Positions 46,381 through 59,404 of a stretch of DNA of 64,000 nucleotides are shown here, in pieces. Position 1 is the stretch's first letter, and the number at the start of each line of letters is the position of its first letter. This stretch comes from Callorhinus ursinus. Taxonomy: Eukaryota > Chordata > Mammalia > Carnivora > Otariidae. A model generated the notes under the pieces. That model saw only the letters and a list, made by a program, of their open reading frames with translations, was not told where the DNA came from and did no database searches. The stretch is taken from positions 28,047,291 to 28,111,290 of the forward strand of contig NW_020312817.1 of NCBI RefSeq assembly GCF_003265705.1, given 5' to 3'. Made by a program: the position numbers and the translations under genes.

Positions 46381-47632
46381 ACCCTCATGTTTGTCTTTTT
46401 CCATGTCCTTGGCCCGTTGCCTCGACCCGACTTCATTTCTTCGTGATTCCTGGTTACCTGTTGAGCTTTAGTTTGTGATTCAGTCTTGACCCAGGCTGGA
46501 ATCCCTGTCTCACTCTTGACTTAACTCTTTTCTTTTGAACCTGGGCTTTACCTTTGTTCACTTGTTCCAGATTTTGTAGCTATTTTGGTCCTGTGTGATA
46601 CCTAGTCTGATGCTGGGGACCTGGATATATCCATAAACTATTAACTTCCGAACACATCCCTCAAGGCCCTAAAACAAAGAGGACCAGAAGGCTGCTGAGC
46701 AAGGCGAGAAGTTCCCTGCCCCTGTCTGGGTTTTGAGCAGGTGGAATGGTGACCAGCAAGGCTGCAAGTCACTGGAGTACACCAGGCCCTAGGGCCTCCT
46801 GAGGAGAGTTATAGCTTAAACAGGGAACCATTAGAAACCCTGAGGCCAGGTGTCCTTAAAGTACTCCAGGGATGCTTTTAGTATTTTAGAAGGAGGGAGA
46901 ATTTTCTAGGAGGGAATAAGTTTGCCATTCACAGATGGAAGCAATTCCCTAAACCAAACTTTGGAAAAAAAATTCTGGTGATTTATCAGCTTAATAACAG
47001 CTTCTTTCTCTCAGCCAAATTCTAGAAAGCTGGATGAGATTTTGACTACCAGTTTAGGATATATGCACAATGCCTAGTTTTGGTGAAATTAAAAAAAAAA
47101 ATGGAGCTATGTATTGTCATCATTATTATTATTGCTGTCATTATTATTTGTTGGAAAGTATTTAGACAATAGTTATTTACCAGGAGAGTCATAGAAGGCA
47201 AACTTTGCCAGGACAAAAGACCCAAGTAATTTGAATATCCAAACCGGATCTTACTCTGATACCTGGGCTGCCTTTAGCATCCCGTTTCCAAAAGGCAAAA
47301 GGGCAACCTCCCTACAAAGCATTCATCTCTGTCAGATTAGTTTATCAGGTTAGCCAGCAGAGAGCTAGTCTGGCCCACTTTCTGCTGCTCCAGGCTGCCT
47401 CGAGGCAAGACTGAAACTGGTAGAAGACTAGATGGGCTTGATCAGAGATAGAGTTTATTGAAGTTTCTTTGCTTGGGATGGAGGGCAGGAAGTCTTCTGT
47501 AAAAAAGAAAAAAAGCAGGGAGTGGCCTGGTGGGGGGCCTGCACTGACTTGACCAGTTTGGTCAATTCAATTAAAACAAATCCTCAAATTGATCAAGCAG
47601 GTTGCAAATCACCGGGAAATACAGGCAAAATA
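46381..47632. other. unassigned sequence
   Basis: No recognised repeat or exon; an A-run at 47091-47101 and an (ATT)-rich patch near 47120-47150. Confidence 0.4.
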
Positions 47633-47716
47633 GTTTAAAATTTAAAAGTTTTTTAAAACTTAAAAAAAAATTTTTTTTTGCACTTTTGCACTTTTAAAAT
47701 TTAAAAGTTAAAAGTG
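47633..47716. repeat. AT-rich direct/inverted repeat cluster
   Basis: A 17-bp unit 'tttaaaatttaaaagtt' occurs at 47634-47650 and 47693-47709. Between them lie nine As followed by nine Ts (47662-47679), a perfect palindrome, and a doubled 'gcactttt'. Could extrude as a hairpin. Confidence 0.85.
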
Positions 47717-50659
47717 TGCTTGTTGGGATTATCTGGAACACATGATCTCGAAGTCTGATTCTATTAAAATACTAACATGTAACTCATAGAATTATAAACA
47801 GGACTCATTGAAATGTATGTGTTCATCCCTCTGCCTATTACCATTTCTTGTTTACCCTGGAGGTGGGGAGGAGGCGGAGAGGATCAACTTGGAATTGCAA
47901 AAAGCATGCTGGAAATTCAAAAAGCCATGACTGTTCAATTCTCTCCATCTTCTCGCTCAGTAACTCCTTATCATCTTAATTTCATGGGTCAGATATTAGA
48001 AAGAGCCTGAATTGCAGGTTCTGCTGAGAAGGAAATGGCTAAACGAATACTATTTTTTACTGCTTAATATTTATTGAATCCATCTAATTTTAATTACAAT
48101 ATTGTGTTTCATCTCCTACAAGATTGCTTTTGCATGCAGAGTGGGATGACCTGTGACGTATGCTGCCATTATTATCAGGGGTTCCTTTTAGTTATCATTG
48201 TTGATTTAAAGTCTTAGCAAACTACAACACACAGAAATCTCAAATCAAATGAGCATCCAGCTACAATGTAACTCTCTACTCGATTAAAAAAGGTCCCTAT
48301 GAAATCCAGTGTAGTATTCTTTTCTGCATCGACCTTCATTTGCTGCTAAACGGACTGGCACACACAAAAATACAATATGTAACATTTTTAATAATGGGAG
48401 TGTGAAATATGGCATGCACTGTTTGGGGGTGTATGTGTGTATACATAATATATTGAAACAGACTTTTCCACACATTATTTTGAGTAGGTTTTTGTTGGTA
48501 CATTGAGAAGGAAGAGTGAGAGGAACTGTGTAAGTGTATGTAGTAGGCACTCAGTGGTTTGCTGATCTGAATCAAATGCTCTGTGTCCTTGGGATAGAGT
48601 GGCAGGCTGAGGGTCTGAATTTCAAAGGCTGGGCTTTTCTGAGAAGTCACAGAAGGGCTGGCTGTTTCCTTCTTAGTTGGCACCTCCCCAGACTTTAACA
48701 ACCAGGATATTTCTGGCCTTAATTCTCTAATTGAGTCTTTAATGCTGTTCTTTGTCTGCTGGCAAATGGGGGCAGAGCTAAATTTTCCAAGAGGCAAAAG
48801 TAGGGAAAGAGAAGAGGAACAGTAGCTGGATAAGAGACATAATTTTTCCCTGTAATTTAACTTACAGGCACATAGGAAAATTTAGTTGTAAAGGTCTTTT
48901 TGTTTTTGAATAAGACAGCTAGAAGGCTGAGCTTTCTAAACCAATAAATACATCAAATTCTTATTGTCCTCCTTTACAGGAAAGTACCTGAATCCAGATA
49001 GAAAAGACACAATGATTGGATATGCACTTTCCGTTTTGGAGAAATACATTAAATCAATGTCCTCGATGCTGTATAGCCCACTCACTTGTTGAAAACAAAA
49101 ATGATAAAAAGTATTTTAATCCTTAAACACACAAGTGTGCACACAGGCACACACATACACAGAATTCATTATAATACAAAAGATAGTTTCCCTTTTGTTG
49201 AAATGGTTAGAATCCAGGAAGACTGATCTAGTCCTTTTATATCCTGGAGAACCGCTGCGCTAGGCGGTTTCAACTTGTGCCCTACTTTAGACTTTGTTTA
49301 GTTGGAGGTTCTTTCTTTAAGCTCTTCATTGTCCTATTTAAAATTAATACACTGCAATACCTGCTAATATGACTGGAACTTCTGTGGTTTTAGTTTGAAT
49401 CACTGAGGTATTTAAACAATAACAGAGTATAGCTTTCATTACTCTGGTTGCTTGCTAGGATTGAACGCTTACTTTCTGGAGCGTCATCAGGCAGTCTAAG
49501 GGAGGGCCCCGCAGAGGAGATGATGAGCAGACCTGAGAAGCTGCGAACGGCTATGACACCCCTGAAGGTGAAATCCAGCAAGCTCCTGCTGTTACAGTTT
49601 CTAAAAGTGAATGCAGGATTTGGCATTGCTGAGACCTACCTCTACCCCAAGAACTCAAAGATTTGAGGGGGAGGGAAAAGGCAGGGAGTCGGAACAGATG
49701 TCAGGGCAGCTGGAGACAGACCCTGAAATACATAATTGCACCCAATTTAGTTACTGAATGTGGGGGTGCTTATGTGTATCATGTTTTTGTAAAGGAGTAA
49801 TAGACTTTTTATTGCCACTAAGCCTGAAATAAACAAGCGATTTGATCATTTTGTCTGGATTAATTGGTGATGAATCGTTTAATAACCACTAAATTCAGCC
49901 AATCACCTATTTACTGACTGGTTTATAAATTCACCACTCCAGTAAAAGGGGTCGTGTCTGCACAGGACCTTGGGAACTCAATGTCCCAGAGAAAAGGGGT
50001 TTTCAAATACATATTTGTCTTACAGTGGCACGTGCTTATGTCCCCAGATGTCTGGGACCTATTATACCATGTTCACTATTGGAAGAATGGATTGAGTAAC
50101 TAAGGCTAGTTTTTATAGAAAGGACTACCCCTAGGAAGGGAATTATAGGTGTCTAGCTATAAGGAAATGCCATGTTCCTACAGTTCTCGAGCTTGCAATG
50201 TTGTAAGCAGGTTTAAAGCTCTTATTTACTTTTTCCTTTCAAACAATGTACCGAGTCCCATTCTTTACTTCCATGCATTTGAAAAATGGTCCATCTAACC
50301 ATCTAACATCCAGTGTCTTTTACCTAATGTGCCACAAACTGCCTGGAGACCACTCAGTACTTACCTGCCAGAGACGTTAAGTATGGAAATTTGATTGGAA
50401 AATTCCTTTGCACCTCGAGAATGAGACATGAAGCCTAGAGCTTGGGTTTAGCAGCTTACGTGTCCTTTCTGCAACCTCTAAGATACGGTTATGAGTGGCT
50501 TGCACAGAAGAGGCTACCTCTCCTCTTGTTAAACTTAGCAGATGCCTAAACATTTAATAGAAAAACAAAGCATTAGTGCTTTTGGTTATACCAGCAAACG
50601 TGTTTTGACAGTGGGATATTAAAAGCTTCACTAATTTAAATCAACTTTAAAGAATGCCT
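47717..50659. other. unassigned sequence
   Basis: Nearly 3 kb free of recognised repeats. It holds a 153-codon minus-strand open frame (48336-48797) and a 72-codon plus-strand frame (49448-49666) in a locally GC-richer patch. Neither has a protein signature I recognise, and the second is overlapped by an equally long opposite frame. A 6-bp stem ('aaccgc'/'gcggtt', 49250-49269) lies in an otherwise AT-rich part. Confidence 0.45.
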
Positions 50660-51010
50660 GCAGTATTAGGCTAGGTTAGACTGTGCTGCAGGAACAGAGA
50701 AATCCTGATGTCTCAGTGGCTGACCATGTACACATTTAGTCCTTACTAAGCACAGTCTGCTACAGGCTCAGCAGTCCTCCCTGATACCCCGCTTCCTAGT
50801 GTGACTCAGGGCTCCTGATCCCTTTCATCTTGTAGCAGCTCTGCTGTTAGATACAGGCTCCCTGGTTGCTGCAGCCAGGGAAGAGAATTTAGAGGGTAGT
50901 TCATGGACTTTTCACTGCTTCAGCTCTACAATGACAAGTGTCATGTCCCAGCATGGTTTACTGGCCAGTACTATTCACTTGGCCTCACCTGACTGCAAGG
51001 TCTCTGTGAA
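50660..51010 (-). repeat. ancient medium-reiterated repeat
   Basis: 'gttagactgtgctgcaggaa', 'cagagaaatcctgatgtctc', 'agtggctgaccatgtacaca' and 'cacctgactgcaaggtctct' resemble the complement of the repeat at 43.8 kb. Diverged. Confidence 0.5.
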
Positions 51011-51868
51011 CAAGATCTGTTTTAGGCCTTAGAGTTAACAAAAGTAGAGTTAATGAATGCTGGGAATGTCAACCCCGCCTACAATGTACCACCCCCCTTG
51101 CTACATGGTGAGGATAACAAAGATGAATGTTACAGAGTGTCTGCATTTAAGAAACTCACAAATCCATTGGCTTAATACTATGCTTATGAAGTTTAAGTTA
51201 AGGACAGTATCCGTATTAACAAAGCAAGACATAAAATTAGAATGGTTTTAGTTATATAAAATAAAATTGGCATCAATCACTTGAAAACATGAATATCCAA
51301 GTATAAAGAAACAGTGGCCTTTGAAATCCAAAGCTTAATGTGAAATTAGTCATTTATTGAGACTTTAACTTCATTTTATATTGGATACCTATAAAATTTT
51401 GGCTTCATGCAGTTTTAGTGGGATTGTAAAGCAAAATAAAACTGAACAAAAATAAACAAAAAACCTTATTTGTTAAAATTGAACTGCAGCTGATTCTAAG
51501 GAGGAAGTAACTCAGTATGGAGAAGAACTTGCAGGATTTCAGAGAGTAAAATGGAAATCTCTTTCGAGTGGAGGCTAGGGGCAGATAGCCCCAAGAAGAA
51601 ATGAGGGTTCCTTAGAATTAGAGGATTTTCACCAATGGGGGGAGGCCAGTCTCATCTCATCTTGCCAGTTGAGTAGGTCCTAAAAAAGAAGGACCTTTGC
51701 CAGCTTTTCCTCCCCTTTGAATTGTGTCGTCCAGAATTCCAAGTCCCTCAGGGAGTGTTTTCTTTCTTACCCCTTTTAGAGTTGTTTTTCTTTAATATAA
51801 GAGTAAAATTTGCTCATCGAAGATAATTTAGGAAGTACAGGGAAGGTTTAAAAAATGGAAATAATCAG
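51011..51868. other. unassigned sequence
   Basis: No recognised exon. The right end (51785-51868) may be a scrap of an old LINE. Confidence 0.4.
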
Positions 51869-52078
51869 GGGCACCTGGGTGGCTCAGTCGTTAAGCGTCT
51901 GCGTTCGGCTCAGGTCATGCTCCCAGGGTCCTGGGATCGAGCCCTGCTCAGCGGGAGACCTGCCTCTCCCTCTCCTTCTGCCTCTGCTTGTGTTCCCTCT
52001 CTCGCTGTCTCTCTCTCTCTGTCAAAAAAACCCAACAAAAAACAAAAAAACAAAAAAACTTAAAATGAATTAAAAAAA
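51869..52078 (+). repeat. sense can-SINE, well preserved
   Basis: Starts 'ggggcacctgggtggctcag' with the A-box region 'gtggctcagtcgttaagcg', B-box-like 'gggatcgagccc', then (TC)n and an interrupted poly-A tail. The best-preserved tRNA-like head in the window. No clear target duplication, although both flanks are A-rich. Confidence 0.93.
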
Positions 52079-52800
52079 ATAGCCCTCTGACCAACAGCTG
52101 GAAATGGTAGGTAAGATGTTGACCTTACAGTCATGGACTAGACTTAATCCTTTTAATTGATGGAAGTGTTTCATGGAGTGTCCTCCAAAAGCTAAAACCT
52201 AATACCATATTTGTTTGAAGGGACAGTGAGGAAAAAATCCTCTCCCACATATCACAAAGCTTCTTAAAGGAGATTTTGAGCTAATTTGGAAAATCATATT
52301 AAGGATGGAACCACATTCCAGGTGAAGAAAGATGTGAAAAGCAAGTATATCCATTAGCTTTGACCACAATATGGCTACAAAGCAAAAAACCAAAAAGTTA
52401 CAGCCACATGCAAAGTAAGCATTTAACTTAGCTTGTCCACGGGCTGATTGGCCAGGATCATCTGATCTAGGCACGTCTTTCGTAGGTGGTTCTGCTTCAG
52501 GTCCCAGGAGTTGAGAGTGTCCCATGCAGATCTCTGGGTAGACTGAGGCAGCTTCAGGCAATGTGTGCTTACCCTCTTGGCACCAGCAAGATGATGAAGA
52601 TGGGATCTTCTCAAGTCTCTGGCAGAGCAAGCCTCATTTCTCATGCACTTGTCAGGCCCTGAATGTATCTTGCCTGCCAACATTACATTGACCAAACTAA
52701 ATCACATGCCTGAGCCTGAAGCAAGAGGAAGAAAAGTGCTTTCAGGCCATGGAGGTATTGGAGAGGAGTGACTGCCTCTGAAGAAGAATCTACACTACCA
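52079..52800. other. unassigned sequence
   Basis: Two overlapping minus-strand frames (143 codons at 52199-52630, 90 codons at 52423-52695). Neither shows a recognisable domain. No repeat family seen. Confidence 0.4.
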
Positions 52801-52818
52801 CAGCAAGGGGAGAATCTT

Positions 52819-53019
52819 TTTTTTTTTTTTAAGATTTTATTTATTTATTTGACAGAGAAAGAGAGAGAGAGTGTGAGCGCAGAAGCGGGGGGAGCAGCAG
52901 AGAGAGAAGCAGGGTCTCTGCTGAACAGGGAGCCCGATTCGGGGCTCAATTCCAGGACCCTGGGATCATGACCTGAGCCGAAGGCAGACGTTTAACTGAC
53001 TGAGCCACCCAGGTGCCCC
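52819..53019 (-). repeat. can-SINE with target duplication
   Basis: Poly-T tail, 'aagattttatttatttattt', GA-rich body, 'ggatcatgacctgagccgaa' and 'gactgagccacccaggtgcc'. Exact 17-bp duplication 'agcaaggggagaatctt' at 52802-52818 and 53020-53036. Confidence 0.97.
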
Positions 53020-53036
53020 AGCAAGGGGAGAATCTT

Positions 53037-53340
53037 ATAATGCCCTATCTTTTATCAAGGAACTCCTGTCTGCTAGAAAAAGGCAAAGAAGAACTCTTGA
53101 GGTCTCCCTGTTTCTTTCTTTTCCATCCATTTACCTAACTATGAAGCGGATGATTCTGTTAACAGCCTTGACATCCTGTGAACAAATGATGGAGATATGG
53201 GGCCCAGACCTGAAAGTGAAGTCCCCTAAACAACATTTTCATAGGCGCAACATCTGTGTTTGTTCTCTAGACTTTAAGGAAGAACCTGCTTCAGTTGTTG
53301 ACCCTGTGTCAGGCAACACTAACCTTACTTGCCCTTCGCG
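53037..53340. other. unassigned sequence
   Basis: The 95-codon plus-strand frame at 53141-53428 runs on into the MER5 relic and is not a credible gene. Confidence 0.4.
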
Positions 53341-53525
53341 GCAGCGATCCCTTAATCCTGGCTGTCCATTAGAGTCAGTTAGGGAACGTTTAAAAACTAC
53401 AGGGTGCCTGAGCCCACTAAATCAATGAATTCATAATGTGTGGGGGCTGAGGACCCAGCATAGAGAGGTTTTAGGTGCCCAGTGAAAGCACTGTGTATTC
53501 AGCGTTGAGAACCATTGCTCTGGTA
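53341..53525 (+). repeat. MER5-type hAT DNA transposon relic
   Basis: 'gtccattagagtcagttagg', 'gaacgtttaaaaactacagg', 'gcctgagcccactaaatcaa' and the end 'gttgagaaccattgctct' match MER5 in order. Confidence 0.85.
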
Positions 53526-53717
53526 CAACCATTTCCCCTCTTTCAGTCTATTTTCTGTTTTCCCAGCCCCAGTATTTTATTCACAGCCATGTTTAACTCC
53601 ACTCTCACCTGTCATAGAATACTGAAACCTGCACAACCAGCTGATTTTATCAACGTTTCTTGGGGGTGGGTAGAAATAGAAAACCTATAAATTCTTTCAC
53701 ATTGAGAAATTGATTAG

Positions 53718-53836
53718 ATGTGATGAGCACTGGGTGTTACACAAAACTGATAAATTATGGAATACTATACCTGAAACTAATGATGTACTATATGTTGGCT
53801 AATTGAATTTAAATAAAAAGAGAAAAAAAGAGAGAG
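53718..53836 (+). repeat. short L1 3' end with target duplication
   Basis: 'gatgagcactgggtgttaca', 'gaatactatacctgaaacta', 'atgatgtactatatgttggc', then an A-rich tail. 9-bp duplication 'attgattag' at 53709-53717 and 53837-53845. Confidence 0.9.
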
Positions 53837-53854
53837 ATTGATTAGCTGTGTTGT

Positions 53855-54060
53855 ACCTCAGCCCGTATAGACTCAATCTGGTCTGCGCATTAGAATTACT
53901 TTGCGAACTTAAAAAAAAAACCAAAAACCCCCAAAATGGATGTCTCTACTCCTGCACCAGGCCCTAGAGATCCTGGCTCAACTGTTACCCCAGCCAGTGA
54001 TACTATTTTCAAAGGGCTCAGGTAATTTTCATATGTAGTCAGTTTTGAAAATCCTAGAAC
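53855..54060 (+). repeat. MER5-like DNA transposon relic
   Basis: 'ctggtctgcgcattagaatt', 'actttgcgaactt', 'accaggccctagagatcctg' and 'agttttgaaaatcctagaac' follow the MER5 layout. An A-rich insertion sits at 53911-53936. Confidence 0.65.
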
Positions 54061-57000
54061 CTTGATAGGGCAAGGACATGAGCAGCCATGTAAGCAGAGA
54101 ACCAACTCCAGGGCACAAAAGATGAATATCTATATCTTTCCTGGTCCTGAGGCTTCTTTGAACATTAAGAGGTATTTCTTTGGGTACAGCAGAATAGGAA
54201 ATTGGACACAGGTAATGAGAGTGATAATGAAGAGTTTGCTTGGCTGTGCTGGAGGATGTGCATATGGGAGTGATGGAAAATAAGATCTGTGAGCAAGAGA
54301 AGTGGGCACAAAAGACTCAGGTCATAGAGTCTCAAATATAAGCCCAAGGGCCGAAAACATGATTTACTAGACATTTGGGAGCTCCGCTAAATCCCTGAGC
54401 AATACAGCTTTCAGCCATCAAGTGCTTCTTAATTTCTTCTTTGAAATCACCTTATTTAATCATACTTAGTGTGTCTTTGTGACTGTGCCATTCCATTGTT
54501 GCCTATGTGTGTCTAGTCTGTCTGGTATACTGAGCAAACGTGCCTCTTGGGGCATAATCTTAAGCAACAAAATATTTATCCTCCTATCCCTTTAGAAATG
54601 TCTGTTGGAGCTAGCTCTTTCTTTGCCTCTGGATGAGAATCTAAGTGGCGCATGACTACTCCAGTAAGTTCTACATAATTGGCACTACCAAAAGCCAGCT
54701 CTGGACCTGGAGGTGTTTAAAATTAATTTGCCCCTCATGGGATGCATAAGTATTCTTTGGTGGAAAGCCTCCCCTCCTTTTTACAAATTACTGGGGATCT
54801 CTGCTTGTAGACCACTTGGTAATAGAAAATATATTTTTTTTGGACTGGTAACTTCCACGGCCACTAGAAACCAAGTATTGCCTACAGTTTCTCTCTGCTT
54901 AAGTCTGTTTTCCACTTGGACAGGACTTAACAACATTCAGGCTGGCTCTCTCCTGCCTGGCACACATCTGGTCCATGGGAAACGCTTATGCATCTTTTGT
55001 GCCAACAAACTCTAGGAGTTCAGGCTGAACCCAACTCAGGCACCATTCCTTTGACTTGTCCTTAGTGGTTAAGGACAAGTGGTTGCCTCTGGACGATTAA
55101 ATTTGCAGGAGGAATTCAGACACCAGGCCTTGAGGCTTTGTAACTGTGGGGGCAAGTGCTCTGAGTGTTCTGTGGAAGCCCCTCTTACCAGTGTGAGGTG
55201 AGGCATTTCCTTACTCTGACTCGGGGCTGAGCAAGATTCACCCCACATTAATGAGTCTCTCCAAAAATGCCTCCCCAGAGCTGCTGAAGAAAAATGTGTT
55301 AACCACAATTAACTAAGTCACTGATGCTATTTAACCTGAATTGTTCTACTTAGAGTTACCCAGGTGAGAAGTGGCTAGATTGCAGACCACACCTGCCTTC
55401 ATGACGATCAATTTGGGACTCATATTTAAAACTACTGATTGTTTTCTCTGTCCTTGGCATATTAATGCATCCTCATACTTATGGTTCATTACTCCCTCTG
55501 GCAGTCTTATGGGCCTCTTATTTCACTTCTGTTTCAGCTGTTCTGGTAAATGACTGCCTGCCTGCCCCCCTGGGGACCCCAAAGCAAATTTCAGGTATGC
55601 CACGTAGCCTGTATTTAAAATTATGTTGCTCAAAACATACTCTCCAAATTTCATAAAAATCTGTCAAGCCGATTCTGCCGATGTGCTAACAGAGATATGT
55701 AAAAACATATACAAGCATATTTTTATTTATATAGCTACACATAGATGCAGTTAAAAATAAATATATATTAGGCAGTAAATTCAACTGGCTAAGGGAAAAG
55801 AGTATTTTGATTGTATTGTTGGAAGAGATGGGAATTTAAATGGCATTGTTTCTCAACCCTGCTGGAGGCTGGGGGATAGTAAATTTTCTCAAATACCGTT
55901 TAAGGCTCTGTGCTCCTTGCTATTTGTCTTGCCAGGGATATCATAGGTCTTGATGGATTTGTTATGGGCAGTCATGCATGGCTGATGGTTCCACCTCTTT
56001 GATCGTCCCACTAGGAATTCCATTACAGGGCTGTCCTTTGGAAATCTGCTTGTCACTTGGGCCTGCTGTGTTGCCGTGGGCCTTGCAGCTTTAGTCTGGT
56101 AAACTCCTTGTTTGTTGTTCTGCTGGGCGCTTACTATACAGATGTGAGCCAGAATAAAAGGTTTTGTTTTAACCTTCCCAAATTGCTAAATATAATTGCA
56201 TCTTTTTATACATCTTTACTCTATTAGACGCACTGCTGGACATGCCTAATTCTTTTAGAAGGGAAATGAGTTCTTTGGATTCTTAAGAAGTTGTAGAGTC
56301 GTCTTCATTTTTGCTCTAGTTGGCATCATTTATCCACAAATTTTCTTGCAGTTTATTAAAATGAGCTCTCTCTGCATTTTTCTGGAGAACGTAGCCCTTC
56401 CTGACACAAATGAGTGGGAGTTTTATTTTTATTTTTCTATTCATTTTCATTATTATTTTTAGTGTTTAGTAAATCACCAGCAGATTGGAGAGCTCACCAA
56501 GAGGTTTCAGAGTGTTCTGCTTAAGCAACAGGGTGTATAGACAAGATGTGATTTCTAAATTGAGATTCCTTGGCAGGTGCAGTTGAGAGTTATATTAAAT
56601 TTAGTAGGGAAAAAATAACCAGAGGGGGTTCAGTTCAACTTCTATTTTTTACAAACATCTTTTATCACTCTTCCATCATTTGGATTCTCTCTGGGGGGAA
56701 TCTCCTGCTTTTGGTGGCAAGTATTCATTCTGCATGAAGAAGTTATCATCAGGGAATGGGGGACGTCCTCTCCTTATTAAAGTCCTGGGATCTAAAAAAT
56801 TTCCACCAGCAAATGGCTTGAGGTTTTTGTACTTATTGCAGAGAAGTGTTGATTGAGGCTCATTGTATTTCTCAAATTTCTAAAACTGTGTTCCTCAAGG
56901 AAAAAGGGTGTGAGCTCTAGGGCTGGGGGTTTACTATATTTTAAGTAAGATATTTCTTTAATATTTTTATCTTCAAGGGTCCCATAACATTGACATTCAG

Positions 57001-57909
57001 ATCTATGTATATTAAACATTTATCTATATAAAATTAAAGATTTTTTTCTGTAGCCAATCTTTGAGTAAAATTAATAATTATTCCTTTTTGTAGGTAGAAA
57101 TTAAATGTAGCCTAGTTCCTTTATTCCTCCTATTTTCCTATTTCCTGGGTGATCAGAATACTTACTTCTTTCCTTTCAGCGCATATTAAGCAAGGGGAGT
57201 GTTGTTGCCTCTCTCGTTCGGTCCAATAAGCTCCACACTGTACTTGTTGGCTTAATATATGCCCCAAGGAGGGCTAACTTATGTGCATATATAACTGCTG
57301 TCTCTGGAAAAGATTCTGCATTATATAATAATGCCCTCATGGTCCCCATTTATTTATTTTTTATTACAACCTTCCTCCTCTTTGTCTTCCCCCATTCTCC
57401 CAGGACACTTTGAGTCTGGCTTAAAGGCTGTCCATTTGCTACAAATCCTTTTCAACAACTTATCTTCTTTCCCATCTACTTCCTCTAGAAATACATTGTT
57501 CATTTCTTGAAGATATGTATAATTCCTTCAGGTATGATATTTCAATCACAGCAAATGTATCCCTAGGTGTTTCTGAGTGAAGTAACTATTAAAGCATATA
57601 AATAGAGCTACGTATGTGCAATGGTCGATAGCAGTTATATTATTTTTGTCACCAACAATACTGATGATTGGGGATTCCACAGATGGTGTTTCAATTCTCT
57701 TTTCCCTTTGTCAAGCACCCCGCCATGGTTCTTCTTCAATCCTACCCCCCTTTTTTGTTGTCCATTGTTCCAGCTTCTGGAATCTCTTAGAAGAAGCAAA
57801 GATAATGCAAATAGAATATCTAATACATGCCCAAAGGATGGTCTTTTCTGCTATTCTGTTCCTGTCCTCATCCCTCATTTTTTCCTATTTCTGGACTAGG
57901 CATACCCTT
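54061..57909. other. long unassigned stretch
   Basis: 3.8 kb with no SINE or LINE that I recognise, unusual for this window. No convincing exon; all open frames are 100 codons or fewer with no family signature. Candidate for conserved noncoding DNA or very old repeats. Confidence 0.45.
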
Positions 57910-57919
57910 TAATATTTTT

Positions 57920-58135
57920 TCCATGTTTTTTTAAAAGGTTTTTGTTGTTTATTTATTTGAGAGAGAGAGAGAGAGAGCAAGAGAGCGAGCATGAGTGGAG
58001 GGGAGGGGCAGAGGGAGAGGGAGAAGCAGGCTCTCCACTGAGCAGGGAGCCCCACGTGGGGCTAGATCCCAGGACCCTGGGATCATGACCTGAGCCAAAG
58101 GCAGACGCTTAACGACTGAGCCACCCAGATGCCCC
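57920..58135 (-). repeat. can-SINE with target duplication
   Basis: T-rich tail, (GA)n, 'ggagccccacgtggggctag', 'ggatcatgacctgagccaaa' and 'gactgagccacccagatgcc'. 10-bp duplication 'taatattttt' at 57910-57919 and 58136-58145. Confidence 0.95.
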
Positions 58136-58145
58136 TAATATTTTT

Positions 58146-58699
58146 CTATGTTAAAAACAATAGTACGCATTAACATTTGTGAAGTAGGTATGCAGGAGAA
58201 AATTTAATTGGCACCATTCTGCTCTTGAAAACTAACAATAGGGATGGGTTAAATCACTCTGGTTGAAGAACCAGGATCTGAACTTACTGCCATTGATTCA
58301 TAGCTATTCTTTCTCTCTTCCTTGCAATAGCACTTCAAGGTCAATCATAGCACAGATTTTCAGAAATAGAGTACTTAAATTAGAGCTGTGACCTGCTTTT
58401 AATAATTAGCCAGTAATGAAATACTGACCATAAATTTACCTAATTACCCACCATATATGAAATCTTCACTATGCTTCTTGGATTTGAAGGGATGAATTAA
58501 TTGAGATTTGAATCAAATCCATTTAGTTGGAATTATGATGCTGTAGATTGTCCTAAAGAAATACATACATAAGTAACTATATATCTTAGAATGCTAATTA
58601 AATCTTGTAACTTCCAATTCAGAAATTTCTAGTCTTAGATTTCATAGGATTTGGTTGAAGTTAATATAATTGTTGAGAGTTTCTGATTGTTTAACTATA
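58146..58699. other. unassigned sequence
   Basis: No recognised repeat or exon. Confidence 0.4.
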
Positions 58700-58790
58700 G
58701 TTTCCTTGCATCCATATATTCAACCAACACATACTGAGGGCCTAATATGTGTTAGATACTGTTTTAGGTGCTGCAAGAATTACTCACTGA
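58700..58790 (-). repeat. L2 3' fragment
   Basis: 'catatattcaaccaacacat', 'gggcctaatatgtgttagat' and 'actgttttaggtgctgcaag' match the antisense L2 end. Confidence 0.75.
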
Positions 58791-59404
58791 GTAAAAGTGT
58801 TTGTAATTTAGCAATTCAGCCATCATTGCAAAGTGGATCCAGAAGTGAAGGTAAAGTAAAGGTTAGCATGAAGACCTAGATACAGTATCTCTCTACTGCA
58901 AGGTACAGTAATTTCTTTCCATTGGTTGTTTTAAATGAAACAGAATGTTTGGGCTGCATGGAACATATTCTAATCCCTTCCATATAGAGTAATTCAGGAT
59001 CACAGAGTAAATTATTAGCAGCTAGGTCGAACAGAGATTGCTGAATGTTAGGCTGATATTTGTTCCCAAAGATTGTTAGGAATGACCCATGTATTTTAAC
59101 AAGATCAAAGAAACCCCTTAGTCTTTGTGAAGTCATTAATGACTCTGAATCCTGCCTTGATAGAAGAAGACAACAAATTACATGTTGATGTCAGGGTCCA
59201 AGCTTTCAATTTGGTTAGTAGAATCGTTGGAACTGCTTAACCTGTAAAATATAATCATATAGATAAATAGTTTTTTATACAGAAAAGGAAGAAGGACATG
59301 GCATTTTGGAGGACTGTTCCATCTAAGCTGAAGTGGAGGTCCTCATGTGGCTCTTAGGCTGCTCTTATCACTACTCAACAGACGTGTCATGAACATCGTA
59401 AACA
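58791..59404. other. unassigned sequence
   Basis: No recognised repeat or exon. Confidence 0.4.

Noticed and set aside
49448..49666. 72-codon frame in a GC-richer patch as a possible exon
   Set aside because: An equally long frame lies on the opposite strand; no family match, and the flanks do not decide a strand.
51869..52078. A tRNA gene, from the A- and B-box-like sequences
   Set aside because: The boxes belong to the tRNA-derived head of a can-SINE; there is no cloverleaf acceptor stem and a SINE tail follows.
52199..52695. Overlapping minus-strand frames of 143 and 90 codons as a possible gene
   Set aside because: Different frames over the same bases, no domain, no splice or promoter evidence.
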